A stretch of DNA of 64,000 bases from Alphaproteobacteria bacterium (GCA_030428615.1 JAUIDN010000005.1:90916-154915); one strand, 5' to 3'. Positions 1-9,073 are shown, counted from the first letter of the stretch. The notes: generated by a model not told the origin, from the letters alone. Made by a program: numbers and translations.

Positions 1-405
1 ATGCCGCTGGTCATTAACAAGCCCAAGAAATTAGGCGTCGAAGAATTTTGTAGTATATGCGACCGATGCGCAAAGGCATGCCCACCGAAGGCCATCCCGT
101 TTGATGCACCCTCCAATCATGTTCACAGCAAAAGTAATATCAAAGGTGTTGTTAAGTGGACCCCATCCGCCGAGAAATGTTTTAAATTCTGGTGCAATCA
201 AAATACAGACTGTATAATATGCATCAGATCTTGTCCTTATAATCGTGATTTTTCAAAATTAAGACACCGTGCGTGGCTTAGACTTGCTAAAAGCCCCTTT
301 AAAAAGCTTGCTCTCAAACTGGATGACTGGTTTATGGACCGGGGGCGTTTGAAAACCAGTTGGTGGTGGCGTCCGGAACTTAAAAATAGTGAGTTTAAAA
401 AATAA
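1..405 (+). CDS. C-terminal part of reductive-dehalogenase-like (RdhA/QueG superfamily) 2x[4Fe-4S] protein, truncated by window edge
   Basis: CSICDRCAKACPPKAI plus W-x6-KCFKFW...DCIICIRSCPY motifs; C-terminal LDDWF...WWW-rich tail as in reductive dehalogenases; ORF is open at the 5' edge. Confidence 0.75.
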   Translation: MPLVINKPKKLGVEEFCSICDRCAKACPPKAIPFDAPSNHVHSKSNIKGVVKWTPSAEKCFKFWCNQNTDCIICIRSCPYNRDFSKLRHRAWLRLAKSPFKKLALKLDDWFMDRGRLKTSWWWRPELKNSEFKK

Positions 406-408
406 AAC

Positions 409-1248
409 ATGATTGAAATTGGTAAAAACCACACGCTGGAAATCACCAAGCACGTGGATTTCGGCGTTTATTTACAGAGTGGTGATGAAGAAATCCTGCT
501 ACCGGAACGATATCTTCCCGAGGGCGAAGAAAAATGGGCGGTCGGAGAACATCTGGACGTATTCGTTTATCTTGATTCAGAAGACAGGCCCATCGCAACA
601 ACGGAAACCCCATTCGCAGAAGTAGGGGAATGCGCCTATTTGAACGTTGTTGGCCAAAGTCAATTCGGATCCTTTGTTGATTGGGGGCTTAGCAAAGATT
701 TGCTGGTGCCTTTTAAAGAACAAAGAGTACCCATGGAGATTGGAAAATCATATGTTGTCTATATTTTCATTGATAAAACGGGCCGGATCGCCGCATCGTC
801 GCGCCTAAGCCGTTATCTTGAAGAATGCAATGATGACGCATTTGAGGTGCGCCAAGAGGTCGATTTGTTGATTGCCAGCCGGAGTGACCTTGGATACAAG
901 GCAGTGATTGATGGAAGTCATCTGGGATTGATCCACTTAAACGAAATTGTGAGGCCCATGAAAGTAGGTGACTGGATTAAAGGATATATTGGAGAGCCGC
1001 GGGAAGACGGGAAAATCAATATCACTCTTCAAAAATTGGCGTATGAAGTACGGGAAGAGCTAGCCGACACAATTCTGGATTTTCTCAATGAAAACGGGGG
1101 GCGGCTTAATCTTACTGATAAAAGTTCTCCCGCTGAAATCAACGCCGTTTTTCATGTCAGTAAATCCAATTTCAAAAAAGCTCTCGGCAAGCTTTTTAAA
1201 GAGGAAAAAATAATCTTTCACGAAAAGAGCGTCCGGCTCTTAAAGTAA
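409..1248 (+). CDS. CvfB/YitL-like S1 RNA-binding domain protein
   Basis: Repeated S1-like domains (GKSYVVYIFIDKTGRIAASSRLSRYL) and C-terminal winged helix (FHVSKSNFKKALGKLFKEEKI) typical of the CvfB family. Confidence 0.8.
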   Translation: MIEIGKNHTLEITKHVDFGVYLQSGDEEILLPERYLPEGEEKWAVGEHLDVFVYLDSEDRPIATTETPFAEVGECAYLNVVGQSQFGSFVDWGLSKDLLVPFKEQRVPMEIGKSYVVYIFIDKTGRIAASSRLSRYLEECNDDAFEVRQEVDLLIASRSDLGYKAVIDGSHLGLIHLNEIVRPMKVGDWIKGYIGEPREDGKINITLQKLAYEVREELADTILDFLNENGGRLNLTDKSSPAEINAVFHVSKSNFKKALGKLFKEEKIIFHEKSVRLLK

Positions 1249-2733
1249 TCAATTAGCATTTCGCATATGATCCAATATTATATGCTTCTCAAGTAGTTCA
1301 AATAAAATTTCAACAAGAATAGCAAGACACGCCGCGGGAACAGCGCCCTGAAGAATAAGGTTAGTATCATTGAGCGCGAGTCCGGTCACAATGGGCTCAC
1401 CCAGTCCACCAGCCCCAATAAAAGCGGCCAACGTTGCGGTTCCAATGCAAATCACAGTCGCTGTTTTAATCCCCGCCAGAATATTGGGTAACGCCAGCGG
1501 AAATAACACATATCTCAGTTGTTGAAATTTAGACATACCAATCGCGCGTGCAACATTGGTTAAAACAGGATCAATCGTTGCAAGCGCTGTTATTGCACTT
1601 CGCAATATTGGCAATAATGAATACAGGAATAATGCCGTAATAGCCGGAACTTCGCCGATCCCCAGAAGGGGGATCATTAGTGCAAGAAGCGCTATTGATG
1701 GAACAGTCTGCAACAAACCCGTGACGTAAATGACATAGCGGGAAATTTTTTGTGACCGAAAAATAAGAAATGCACTGCCAAGTCCGACAATGCATCCGAT
1801 TGATAAGGCAATCAATGTCAGTTTTATGTGGGTTATCGTATTTTCGATAAGCGCATCAATCACTGTATTTTTGTCCGTTGCTTCTTCTGCATTAATCAAT
1901 CCGCGTCCTTTAAGAAAACCTTCTGCGACAGCTGCAAAAGATTGCTTGCCGATCACGACTCTCGCGTTCAGCGCCCTCATTTCTTCATCGGTCAGGGTAT
2001 TTTCAAGTCTCAATAAAGCTTCTTTGGCCTTTGCGGGAAAATCCGTCCTTGAAAGTAAGGCGGCATAATATTTCGAAAAAAAGTTCAAATCATCTTCAAG
2101 AAGGGCAAGACCATATCGCTCGATATCACCATCTGTCGAATAAGCATCCGTGAGATCAATTGATCCTTCGTCTATGGCCTTATAGGCCAATCCGTGTTGA
2201 ATCCCTGTTGGTGATAAATCAAGTGAATAGATGGCCTTGAGCTGTTCCCATCCATCATCCCGGTTCAAAAATTCATGACTAAAGGCGGCAATAAGATCGG
2301 AATGCGCTTTCAAATCAGATATGTTTTTGATATTTCTTTGTGCAGCAAGTGATTTTTTGACCGCTATCACATATGAATTATTAAAGCCAAAACCTGCAAA
2401 CAAATCCAGGTTTTTTTGTTTTAATATTTCATCGAAGTTATTCAGTGAACGGCTATCACTTGGTCGTTCTTCGGGTGTCAATATAGCCTGTGAAATTGTA
2501 CCTGTATATTCGGGGTAAATATCAATTTCCCCCTCGCGCAGTGCGTTATAGCAAATGAGCGTGCCACCAAAACCAAATTTGCGTTCAATTTCGTAACCTT
2601 CATTTTCAAGTAACTGAGCCATTATTTCAGCCAGCAGATAGTTTTCGCTATCCATTTTACTGCCAATTACCATTTTACCACCGGCCGCGAAAGCCACGGG
2701 ATTAAAAAGCAAAATAAGCGCGATAGCCAACAC
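1249..2733 (-). CDS. Glycine betaine/osmoprotectant-type ABC transporter, fused substrate-binding protein (N-term) and permease (C-term)
   Basis: OpuAC/OpuC-like SBP (MVIGSKMDSENYLLAEIMAQLLE...GEIDIYPEYTGT) followed by BPD_transp_1 permease (QTVPSIALLALMIPLLGIG, ARAIGMSKFQQLRYVLFPLALPNILAGIK). Confidence 0.85.
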   Translation of the reverse strand: MLAIALILLFNPVAFAAGGKMVIGSKMDSENYLLAEIMAQLLENEGYEIERKFGFGGTLICYNALREGEIDIYPEYTGTISQAILTPEERPSDSRSLNNFDEILKQKNLDLFAGFGFNNSYVIAVKKSLAAQRNIKNISDLKAHSDLIAAFSHEFLNRDDGWEQLKAIYSLDLSPTGIQHGLAYKAIDEGSIDLTDAYSTDGDIERYGLALLEDDLNFFSKYYAALLSRTDFPAKAKEALLRLENTLTDEEMRALNARVVIGKQSFAAVAEGFLKGRGLINAEEATDKNTVIDALIENTITHIKLTLIALSIGCIVGLGSAFLIFRSQKISRYVIYVTGLLQTVPSIALLALMIPLLGIGEVPAITALFLYSLLPILRSAITALATIDPVLTNVARAIGMSKFQQLRYVLFPLALPNILAGIKTATVICIGTATLAAFIGAGGLGEPIVTGLALNDTNLILQGAVPAACLAILVEILFELLEKHIILDHMRNAN

Positions 2734-2831
2734 ACGAATTTTTATTATCCAAGTCGAAAAGATCTGACAGCACCCTGATTTTTCATTATCTGACGACCTT
2801 CACTATCAAACATTTGGGGATTCAAGTCAAA

Positions 2832-3758
2832 TTAACGCGGCAGAAGATGAATACCCGCGAGCATGCAGCGCACCGATCCACCAGCCAGTTCAATTGTCGG
2901 AATATCAATAGGAACTAATTTTGAACTTTTTTCAATGATTGCGATCTGATCTTTATCAAGAGCCCCTAACGCAACAGATGAGAGCGCGAGAATACGCCCT
3001 TTGGAGCCCTGCAGCTCAAGCGCATTTCCCGCAAACTTTGCTATTTGTTCATTGCTTAAACTGATCACAGCGCGACCGGAATTTTCAAATCGTTCGACGA
3101 TTTCTTTCCTCCGCGGTGGATCAGTAATCAGATCAAGGCCGATCATAACAAAATCAGTGGCAATACACATCAATACATTCGTGTGGTATATCGCTTTGCC
3201 ATTCTCATCAAGGGCATCAAAAACCATCGGCTCATAATTAAAATGCGTACAAAATCGTTCAAGTGCCACTGGATCGGTGCGGTTTGAACGGACCGCGTAA
3301 GCCACCCGGTCAATATGATCAAGCACCATCGCGCCCGTGCCTTCAAGGAAAAGCCCATCCGGTTCAAGTCCGGAATAATCAATGATATCCTGAACCCTAT
3401 ATTCGCGTTTAAGCATTTCGATAACGTCGTATCGTCTTTCCAGCCTTCTGTTTTCCGGAAACATAGGATAAATGGCGACGTGACCACCGGGGTGCGTCGA
3501 AAACCAGTTATTTGGAAAAACGGAATCCGGTGTTTCTGTTCCCTCGTCTTCGAAGATATGGACTTTAATGCCTTTTTGCTCCAGCTTTTCTGCTGCCAGT
3601 GTCGCTTCAGTATAAGCATCTCTTGCGATTTCTTCAGAGCTTCTTATACCGTCTATTTGCTGAAATGCGTTATCCTTGGCCGTCTGCTCATTGGGTGAAA
3701 AGTGATGCGGCCTGATCATTATTACAGAAGCAGGGGCCTGAGCACTTCGCCTATCCAT
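2832..3758 (-). CDS. ctlX: Arginine deiminase-related amidinotransferase-fold hydrolase, CtlX-like (citrulline utilisation hydrolase)
   Basis: MIRPHHFSPNEQTAKDN, VFPNNWFSTH, LEGTGAMVLDH, YHTNVLMCIATDF, GSVRCMLAGIHLLPR motifs of the CtlX family; adjacent to ornithine cyclodeaminase. Confidence 0.75.
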   Translation of the reverse strand: MDRRSAQAPASVIMIRPHHFSPNEQTAKDNAFQQIDGIRSSEEIARDAYTEATLAAEKLEQKGIKVHIFEDEGTETPDSVFPNNWFSTHPGGHVAIYPMFPENRRLERRYDVIEMLKREYRVQDIIDYSGLEPDGLFLEGTGAMVLDHIDRVAYAVRSNRTDPVALERFCTHFNYEPMVFDALDENGKAIYHTNVLMCIATDFVMIGLDLITDPPRRKEIVERFENSGRAVISLSNEQIAKFAGNALELQGSKGRILALSSVALGALDKDQIAIIEKSSKLVPIDIPTIELAGGSVRCMLAGIHLLPR

Positions 3759-3760
3759 GA

Positions 3761-4834
3761 TTATTCGCCGTCCTGCTTGGCCGGTAGAGCCGCCCGCAAA
3801 ATCATACCAAACAGATCCCGTGGATCATCCGGATCCGCAAGCATGTCAAGGTATTGAAACTGCCCTGTACTTTCCAACTGATCGCGGATATAGCGAAGGG
3901 CTGAAAAATCTTCAATCGCAAAACCAACACTGTCAAAAAGTGTTATTTGCTTATTGTTTGTCCGTCCTTCAACTTCACCGGTCATGACCTGCCAAAGTTC
4001 TTTTACCGGATAATCATCAGGCAGCTGCTGAATTTCGCCCTCAATCCGGGTCTGCGGTGGGTATTCAACAAATATTTCCGAACGCAGGAGAATATCTTTA
4101 TGAAGTTCGGTTTTGCCCGGGCAGTCACCGCCGATGGCGTTAATATGAACGCCAGAGCCAACCATATTATCGGTAAGAATTGTTGCATACTGCTTGTCCG
4201 CAGTCACCGTCGTAATAATTTCTGATCCTTCGACCGCCATCTGTTCACTGTCACATTTTACAATGTCAAATCCGAGACCGTCCAGATTTCTAATACATTT
4301 GTCAGTTGCCGAGATATCGGTATCATAAAGGCGCAGTTTATCAATTCCACAGATTGCCTTAAACGCAAGCGCCTGAAATTCAGACTGCGCGCCATTTCCA
4401 ATCATTGCCATGGTTTTTGAACCTTCCGGCATCAGATATTTTGCCGCCATCGCAGAAGTAGCTGCTGTCCGCAGCGCCGTCAAAATGGTCATTTCAGAAA
4501 GAAGCAGCGGATAGCCCGTATTAACATCCGCCAATACGCCAAAGGCCGTAACCGTTTGCAATCCTTCCTTAGTATTTTTCGGATGACCGTTTACATACTT
4601 AAACCCATATACCTGCCCGTCACTGGTCGGCATTAATTCAATAACGCCCTCATTCGAATGCGATGCAATGCGCGGCGTTTTATCAAAAAGCTCCCAACGT
4701 TTGAAATCTTCTTCAAGATATTCGCAAATTCCCGTCAGGACATTTTCAACACCAATGCCAAGTACAATTTTCATCATGTGATCAACACTGACAAATGGAA
4801 CCAGGTTCAGGTCATCTGGTGTCAATTTAGTCAT
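3761..4834 (-). CDS. Ornithine cyclodeaminase / mu-crystallin family protein
   Basis: LRTAATSAMAAKYL, MIGNGAQSEFQALAF, GVHINAIGGDCPGKTELH family motifs. Confidence 0.87.
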   Translation of the reverse strand: MTKLTPDDLNLVPFVSVDHMMKIVLGIGVENVLTGICEYLEEDFKRWELFDKTPRIASHSNEGVIELMPTSDGQVYGFKYVNGHPKNTKEGLQTVTAFGVLADVNTGYPLLLSEMTILTALRTAATSAMAAKYLMPEGSKTMAMIGNGAQSEFQALAFKAICGIDKLRLYDTDISATDKCIRNLDGLGFDIVKCDSEQMAVEGSEIITTVTADKQYATILTDNMVGSGVHINAIGGDCPGKTELHKDILLRSEIFVEYPPQTRIEGEIQQLPDDYPVKELWQVMTGEVEGRTNNKQITLFDSVGFAIEDFSALRYIRDQLESTGQFQYLDMLADPDDPRDLFGMILRAALPAKQDGE

Positions 4835-4890
4835 GATTATGTCCTCTTCCTAAAAGCTGAGACCTAATTAATAATTAAGAATATCAATTC

Positions 4891-4928
4891 AATATTTTAT
4901 AAACAATGTCATTTTTTTATAAAATATT
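4891..4928. promoter_or_regulatory. Perfect 13-bp inverted repeat AATATTTTATAAA-N12-TTTATAAAATATT in divergent promoter region; candidate Lrp/AsnC operator
   Basis: Direct reading: left arm 4891-4903, right arm 4916-4928, between divergent OCD and lrp-like genes. Confidence 0.5.
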
Positions 4929-4991
4929 ATAGTATTTCTGTAATATTGACAGTATACATTATCAAAATCGTCAATTATCAACCATTGAGCT

Positions 4992-5444
4992 ATGTCTGAA
5001 CCGAAAAACAAAAACGCCAAATACGTATATGATCACCTTGATCGGGAATTGATCTCACTTCTGCGCAGCGATGGCAGAGCCCCACTTTCAAAACTGGCTG
5101 ATATCCTTCAGGTGTCCCGTGGAACCATACAAAACAGGCTTGATCGTTTATTGGAATCGGGCACTCTTCACGGCTTCACCGTACGTGTACGTGAAGATTA
5201 TGAACATGATGCCATACGCGCCTTTATGACAATCGAAGTTATTGGTAAATCGACTTCACAAGTAATTAAAAAATTACGCGGACTGCCGGAGCTTCAAACC
5301 CTTCATACAACCAATGGTTCCTGGGATCTTGTCGCTGAAATTCAAACCGCAACGCTCAATGATTTTGACCGGGTGCTACGCGAGGTAAGGATGATTGACG
5401 GTATCCTGAACAGTGAAACAAGCATTTTGCTAAGTTCGGTTTAA
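4992..5444 (+). CDS. Lrp/AsnC family transcriptional regulator
   Basis: DRELISLLRSDGRAPLSKLADILQVSRGTIQNRLDRLLESGTLHGFTV HTH and C-terminal RAM-like domain. Confidence 0.92.
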   Translation: MSEPKNKNAKYVYDHLDRELISLLRSDGRAPLSKLADILQVSRGTIQNRLDRLLESGTLHGFTVRVREDYEHDAIRAFMTIEVIGKSTSQVIKKLRGLPELQTLHTTNGSWDLVAEIQTATLNDFDRVLREVRMIDGILNSETSILLSSV

Positions 5445-6175
5445 TGGATAACATCTTTCAACAATCCTTCAACATATTCGTTTTTTGGCTCATTTCTAAT
5501 GTCTTCCGTTTTGTCATTCTGGACAATCCTTCCGTCTTTCAGGATAACGATATGGTCCGCAAGCTTCACAGCTTCTTCCATATCATGAGTAACAAGAAGT
5601 ATTGAACGTGCCTCCGCTTTTTGCAATTTGGCAAATTCAGTGTGAATATATTGTTTGGTGATGGGATCAAGGGCAGAAAACGGTTCATCAAGAAGCAGTA
5701 AAGGTGGGTTTAACATCATCGCGCGACACAGGCTAACCCGTTGCTGCTGACCACCTGACAAATTATGCGGAAATCTCGCGAGCAAATCTTCATGTAAATC
5801 AACAAGCTCTATTAGATAATCAGCGCGTTTTTCTATTTCTTCATCGCTCCATCCTTCCAGTTTTGCCATCACAGTAATATTTTCAAAGACCGTTAAGTGG
5901 GGAAATAAACCTGCGCCCTGAACCGCATAGCCCATTTTTTTTCTTAACGCCGGTAGATTATCATAATCTATTTTGTCTCCGAATATCTCTACCTGACCCG
6001 AGGTGGGTGTCGTCAAACCATTCACAATCTGCAACAAGGTTGACTTACCGCTTCCGCTTTCCCCAACCAATGCCGTTGTTTTATTCTGAGCAATATTAAG
6101 ATTAATATCATTCAGGACAACTGCAGTTCCATATTTCTTATATATGTTTTTAAAACTGATTGAAAAAGAAGACAA
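5441..6175 (-). CDS. Osmoprotectant/betaine-type ABC transporter ATP-binding protein (OpuCA/ProV-like, no CBS domains)
   Basis: Walker A GESGSGKST, signature LSGGQQQRVSLCRAMM, Walker B LLLLDEPFSALD. Confidence 0.88.
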   Translation of the reverse strand: MSSFSISFKNIYKKYGTAVVLNDINLNIAQNKTTALVGESGSGKSTLLQIVNGLTTPTSGQVEIFGDKIDYDNLPALRKKMGYAVQGAGLFPHLTVFENITVMAKLEGWSDEEIEKRADYLIELVDLHEDLLARFPHNLSGGQQQRVSLCRAMMLNPPLLLLDEPFSALDPITKQYIHTEFAKLQKAEARSILLVTHDMEEAVKLADHIVILKDGRIVQNDKTEDIRNEPKNEYVEGLLKDVIH

Positions 6176-6189
6176 AATGAATTCCCGGT

Positions 6190-7542
6190 TTAGAAAGTTA
6201 AAATAAACGTGGCGCCTCCGCCATCCGTTTTTGAAAGGCTGACCGAACCACCATGAGCTATCATGACCTGACGCGTCAATGCAAGCCCCACGCCAGACCC
6301 GTCCCGTTTAGTAGTATAAAAAGGAACAAATATTTTTGCGGCCAACGTTTCTGATATCCCGGGGCCGTTATCTGACACTTCAATAACTATGCGGCCCCGC
6401 TTATTCAGTTTTGCCGACAGCTTAACCTTGGGATTTTCAATATTCTCAAGCGCCTGTTCAGCGTTTTTCATCATATTAATCAGCATCTGCTCAAGCATTT
6501 CCCGGTCAGCGGAAATCTCCAGCCCATCGGTCGAAACGTTCATTTCAACCTCAATGCCTTTATCTTCCCAGTCAATTGTAGCAACTCTTATGACATCTTC
6601 GAATATTTCTTTAACGTTGAGCTGTTCTTTCTCCGGCGGTGGAAGTCTTGTTAACCGTCGATAGCTTTGCACAAAGTGCATCAAGCTATCAGAGCGGCGC
6701 GCCACTGTATCTACGGCGTCACGAACGTCGGTTAATTCTTCAACCAGTTCTTTTTGTCCTTCGATTTTCTTAATCGCGTCATCAACCAAATCTGTTGATG
6801 TCTTCGCCAATGAGGAAACCGGCGTTATACTATTCATGATTTCATGCGTAAGCACCCTAACCAGATCCTGCCAGGCCTTCAACTGCGCTACGTCAAGTTC
6901 GCTTTGGATGTCCTGAAGCGAAATTATTTTCTCAACTTTTCCCGCAGTCACAATCTGTGTTGCCCCTACTGTCAAGGTCTGTTCCATATCATCCACCTTA
7001 AACGTGACGAGGTGCCGTTCTCCCGGCCCAAGGGTCACAAGGTTCTTTCTAAACTCCTCTCCAAACTGGGTCAGGTCTGAAATCCGCGATACATGAGCGG
7101 CACCAAAGAGACGCCGGGCAGCATTATTATGGATCAGAATTGTTCCGTCCCCTTTTAACGACAATAGCGGAACGGGGACGTGTTCTATCAATGCTTTCAG
7201 ATGCTTGAGTTCTTCTTCCTGCTGACCGCGAAATTGGCGAAAACGCTCAAGAATATCGGTAATGGCTTCACCAAGTTCAATAAACCCGGCGCCCATTCCC
7301 GCATGATCAAATTTTTGCCCGAAATCGCCATATCGCATGGCGTCCAAAAATCTTGTCAGGTCGTCATTGGTGAGTTTTACAAAGCGGACAATTTCGAAAA
7401 TCTGAAAAAGAGCAATCAGAAAAATCAGAAGACTTGCGGCCAGAAACCCTGGACTAATAACGAGAATGGCGAGACTTGTTACCGTGATGAAAAGAAGCAC
7501 CAACCTGATTGTCAACAGAAGGCTGAAGCGTTTAAAACCCAT
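6190..7542 (-). CDS. NtrY-like sensor histidine kinase
   Basis: N-terminal TM pair, PAS-like region, H-box VLTHEIMNSITPVSSL, N/G boxes NMMKNAEQAL, DNGPGI, GVGLALTRQVMIAHGG. Confidence 0.9.
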   Translation of the reverse strand: MGFKRFSLLLTIRLVLLFITVTSLAILVISPGFLAASLLIFLIALFQIFEIVRFVKLTNDDLTRFLDAMRYGDFGQKFDHAGMGAGFIELGEAITDILERFRQFRGQQEEELKHLKALIEHVPVPLLSLKGDGTILIHNNAARRLFGAAHVSRISDLTQFGEEFRKNLVTLGPGERHLVTFKVDDMEQTLTVGATQIVTAGKVEKIISLQDIQSELDVAQLKAWQDLVRVLTHEIMNSITPVSSLAKTSTDLVDDAIKKIEGQKELVEELTDVRDAVDTVARRSDSLMHFVQSYRRLTRLPPPEKEQLNVKEIFEDVIRVATIDWEDKGIEVEMNVSTDGLEISADREMLEQMLINMMKNAEQALENIENPKVKLSAKLNKRGRIVIEVSDNGPGISETLAAKIFVPFYTTKRDGSGVGLALTRQVMIAHGGSVSLSKTDGGGATFILTF

Positions 7543-8953
7543 ACTTCTCCATCCTTCGATAGAGTGCCGCTCTGGTAAGCCCCAATTCCTTTGCCGCGTG
7601 GGAGATATTGTAGCGATGTTTTTTCAGGGAACGCTCTATCAGCAAATATTCCATCTTTTCCAGATTGAGATCGTCATCCGGCAACGCCAGTTCCGCTTCA
7701 CTATTCGCCGCATCGCCGTTACGCTTATTTTCAGGCTCCCCTGCATTTACGGACTGATTTTCGAGCGCAAAATCAGTTGGGGTAAACGTGTTTCCCTGGC
7801 TTAAAATAACAGCGCGTTCAACTGCATGCCGTAATGCTCTTACATTGCCGGGCCAATCATAGGCTTTAATGGCTGCAAGGGCTTCGGGGGACATCTTTTT
7901 ATATGCTTTATCATATTTGCGACAATAAAGTTTTATATAGTATTTGGCGATATCCTCAATATCGTCAGGCCGCTCCCTAAGCGGAGGAACATCAATCTCC
8001 ACGGTATTAAGACGAAACAGTAAATCCTGCCGAAAACGGTTTTCATCGTTGAGCTGTTTTTGCGTCAAATTTGTAGCCGCAATTACCCTAACATCAATTG
8101 AAACAGGTTGATTTGAGCCAACTGGCGTTACTTTTCGCTGTTCAAGAACCGTAAGGAGCTTTGCCTGAAGATGAAGCGGAAGATTGCCAACCTCATCTAA
8201 AAATAATGTCCCGCCATTAGCGGCTTCAAGACGGCCGACACGGTCCTCTTTTGCATCTGTGAACGATCCTTTTTTATGACCAAATAATTCGCTGTCGAAC
8301 AAGCTCTCGCTGATGGCTCCCATATCAACGCTCAGAAAAATTTCGCCGGAACGATTTGATAAACTATGCAGTTCTCTTGCCACCAATTCCTTACCGGTAC
8401 CATTTTCACCAACAATTAGTACATTGGCATCCGTCGGCGCTGCCCGTTCAATCATGCTGTGAATGTGTTTCAAGGCATCTGAATTTCCGATAAGCCGCTG
8501 CGCCCCGCGGTCCTGAACCAGTGTTCTGTTGGCCTGTCTCAAGGTCGCGGCCTCGTTTCTCGTTTTGCGCAGTTTGACTGCTGCTGAGAGCGTGGCCACA
8601 ACCTTTTCATTCTGCCACGGTTTTGAAACAAAATCCGTTGCTCCCATTTTCATTGCTTCAACGGCAATATTTACACCACCATGCGCTGTAATCATTATGA
8701 CAACGGCATTTGGATCTATTTTCAAAATCTCCGCGAGCCAGTAGAACCCTTCTTCGCCCGAGCTTTCACCGGGACCAAAATTCATATCAAGCAAAATGGC
8801 GTCAAAATTCTGTTTTCTCATTTCCGCTGCTATCTGGTTCGGCTGGCTTAAGGTCACCACATTTGCAAAATGACGCTTAAGCAATAATTTACCCGCCACC
8901 AGAATATCTTCATCGTCGTCGACAATCAGTATGGAACCGCGTTTTTCCATCAA
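7532..8953 (-). CDS. NtrC-family sigma-54-dependent response regulator
   Basis: Receiver domain ILIVDDDEDIL...DAILLDMNFG; AAA+ GENGTGKELVARELH, sigma-54-contact GSFTDA, Fis-type HTH ISHAAKELGLTRAALYRRMEKYGF. Confidence 0.94.
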   Translation of the reverse strand: MMEKRGSILIVDDDEDILVAGKLLLKRHFANVVTLSQPNQIAAEMRKQNFDAILLDMNFGPGESSGEEGFYWLAEILKIDPNAVVIMITAHGGVNIAVEAMKMGATDFVSKPWQNEKVVATLSAAVKLRKTRNEAATLRQANRTLVQDRGAQRLIGNSDALKHIHSMIERAAPTDANVLIVGENGTGKELVARELHSLSNRSGEIFLSVDMGAISESLFDSELFGHKKGSFTDAKEDRVGRLEAANGGTLFLDEVGNLPLHLQAKLLTVLEQRKVTPVGSNQPVSIDVRVIAATNLTQKQLNDENRFRQDLLFRLNTVEIDVPPLRERPDDIEDIAKYYIKLYCRKYDKAYKKMSPEALAAIKAYDWPGNVRALRHAVERAVILSQGNTFTPTDFALENQSVNAGEPENKRNGDAANSEAELALPDDDLNLEKMEYLLIERSLKKHRYNISHAAKELGLTRAALYRRMEKYGF

Positions 8954-8994
8954 TAAAACCTGCTATTTTTATATTGTTCAATTTCGCACACAAG

Positions 8995-9010
8995 TGTTCA
9001 ATAATGAACA
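8995..9010. promoter_or_regulatory. Palindromic putative enhancer site TGTTCA-ATAA-TGAACA
   Basis: Perfect 6-4-6 inverted repeat upstream of a sigma-54 promoter. Confidence 0.65.
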
Positions 9011-9015
9011 GTATA

Positions 9016-9037
9016 TACTGTTCGTTTTCGAACAGTA
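9016..9037. promoter_or_regulatory. Palindromic putative enhancer site TACTGTTCG-TTTT-CGAACAGTA
   Basis: Perfect 9-bp inverted repeat with 4-nt spacer sharing the TGTTC/GAACA core with the neighbouring site. Confidence 0.7.
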
Positions 9038-9073
9038 AAGATTTAAATTATTGAATACTAATGATTTTATTTC

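Noticed and set aside
3170-3698. 149-aa (-) and 127-aa (+) ORFs overlapping ctlX
   Set aside because: Out-of-frame shadows of the well-supported CtlX-family gene
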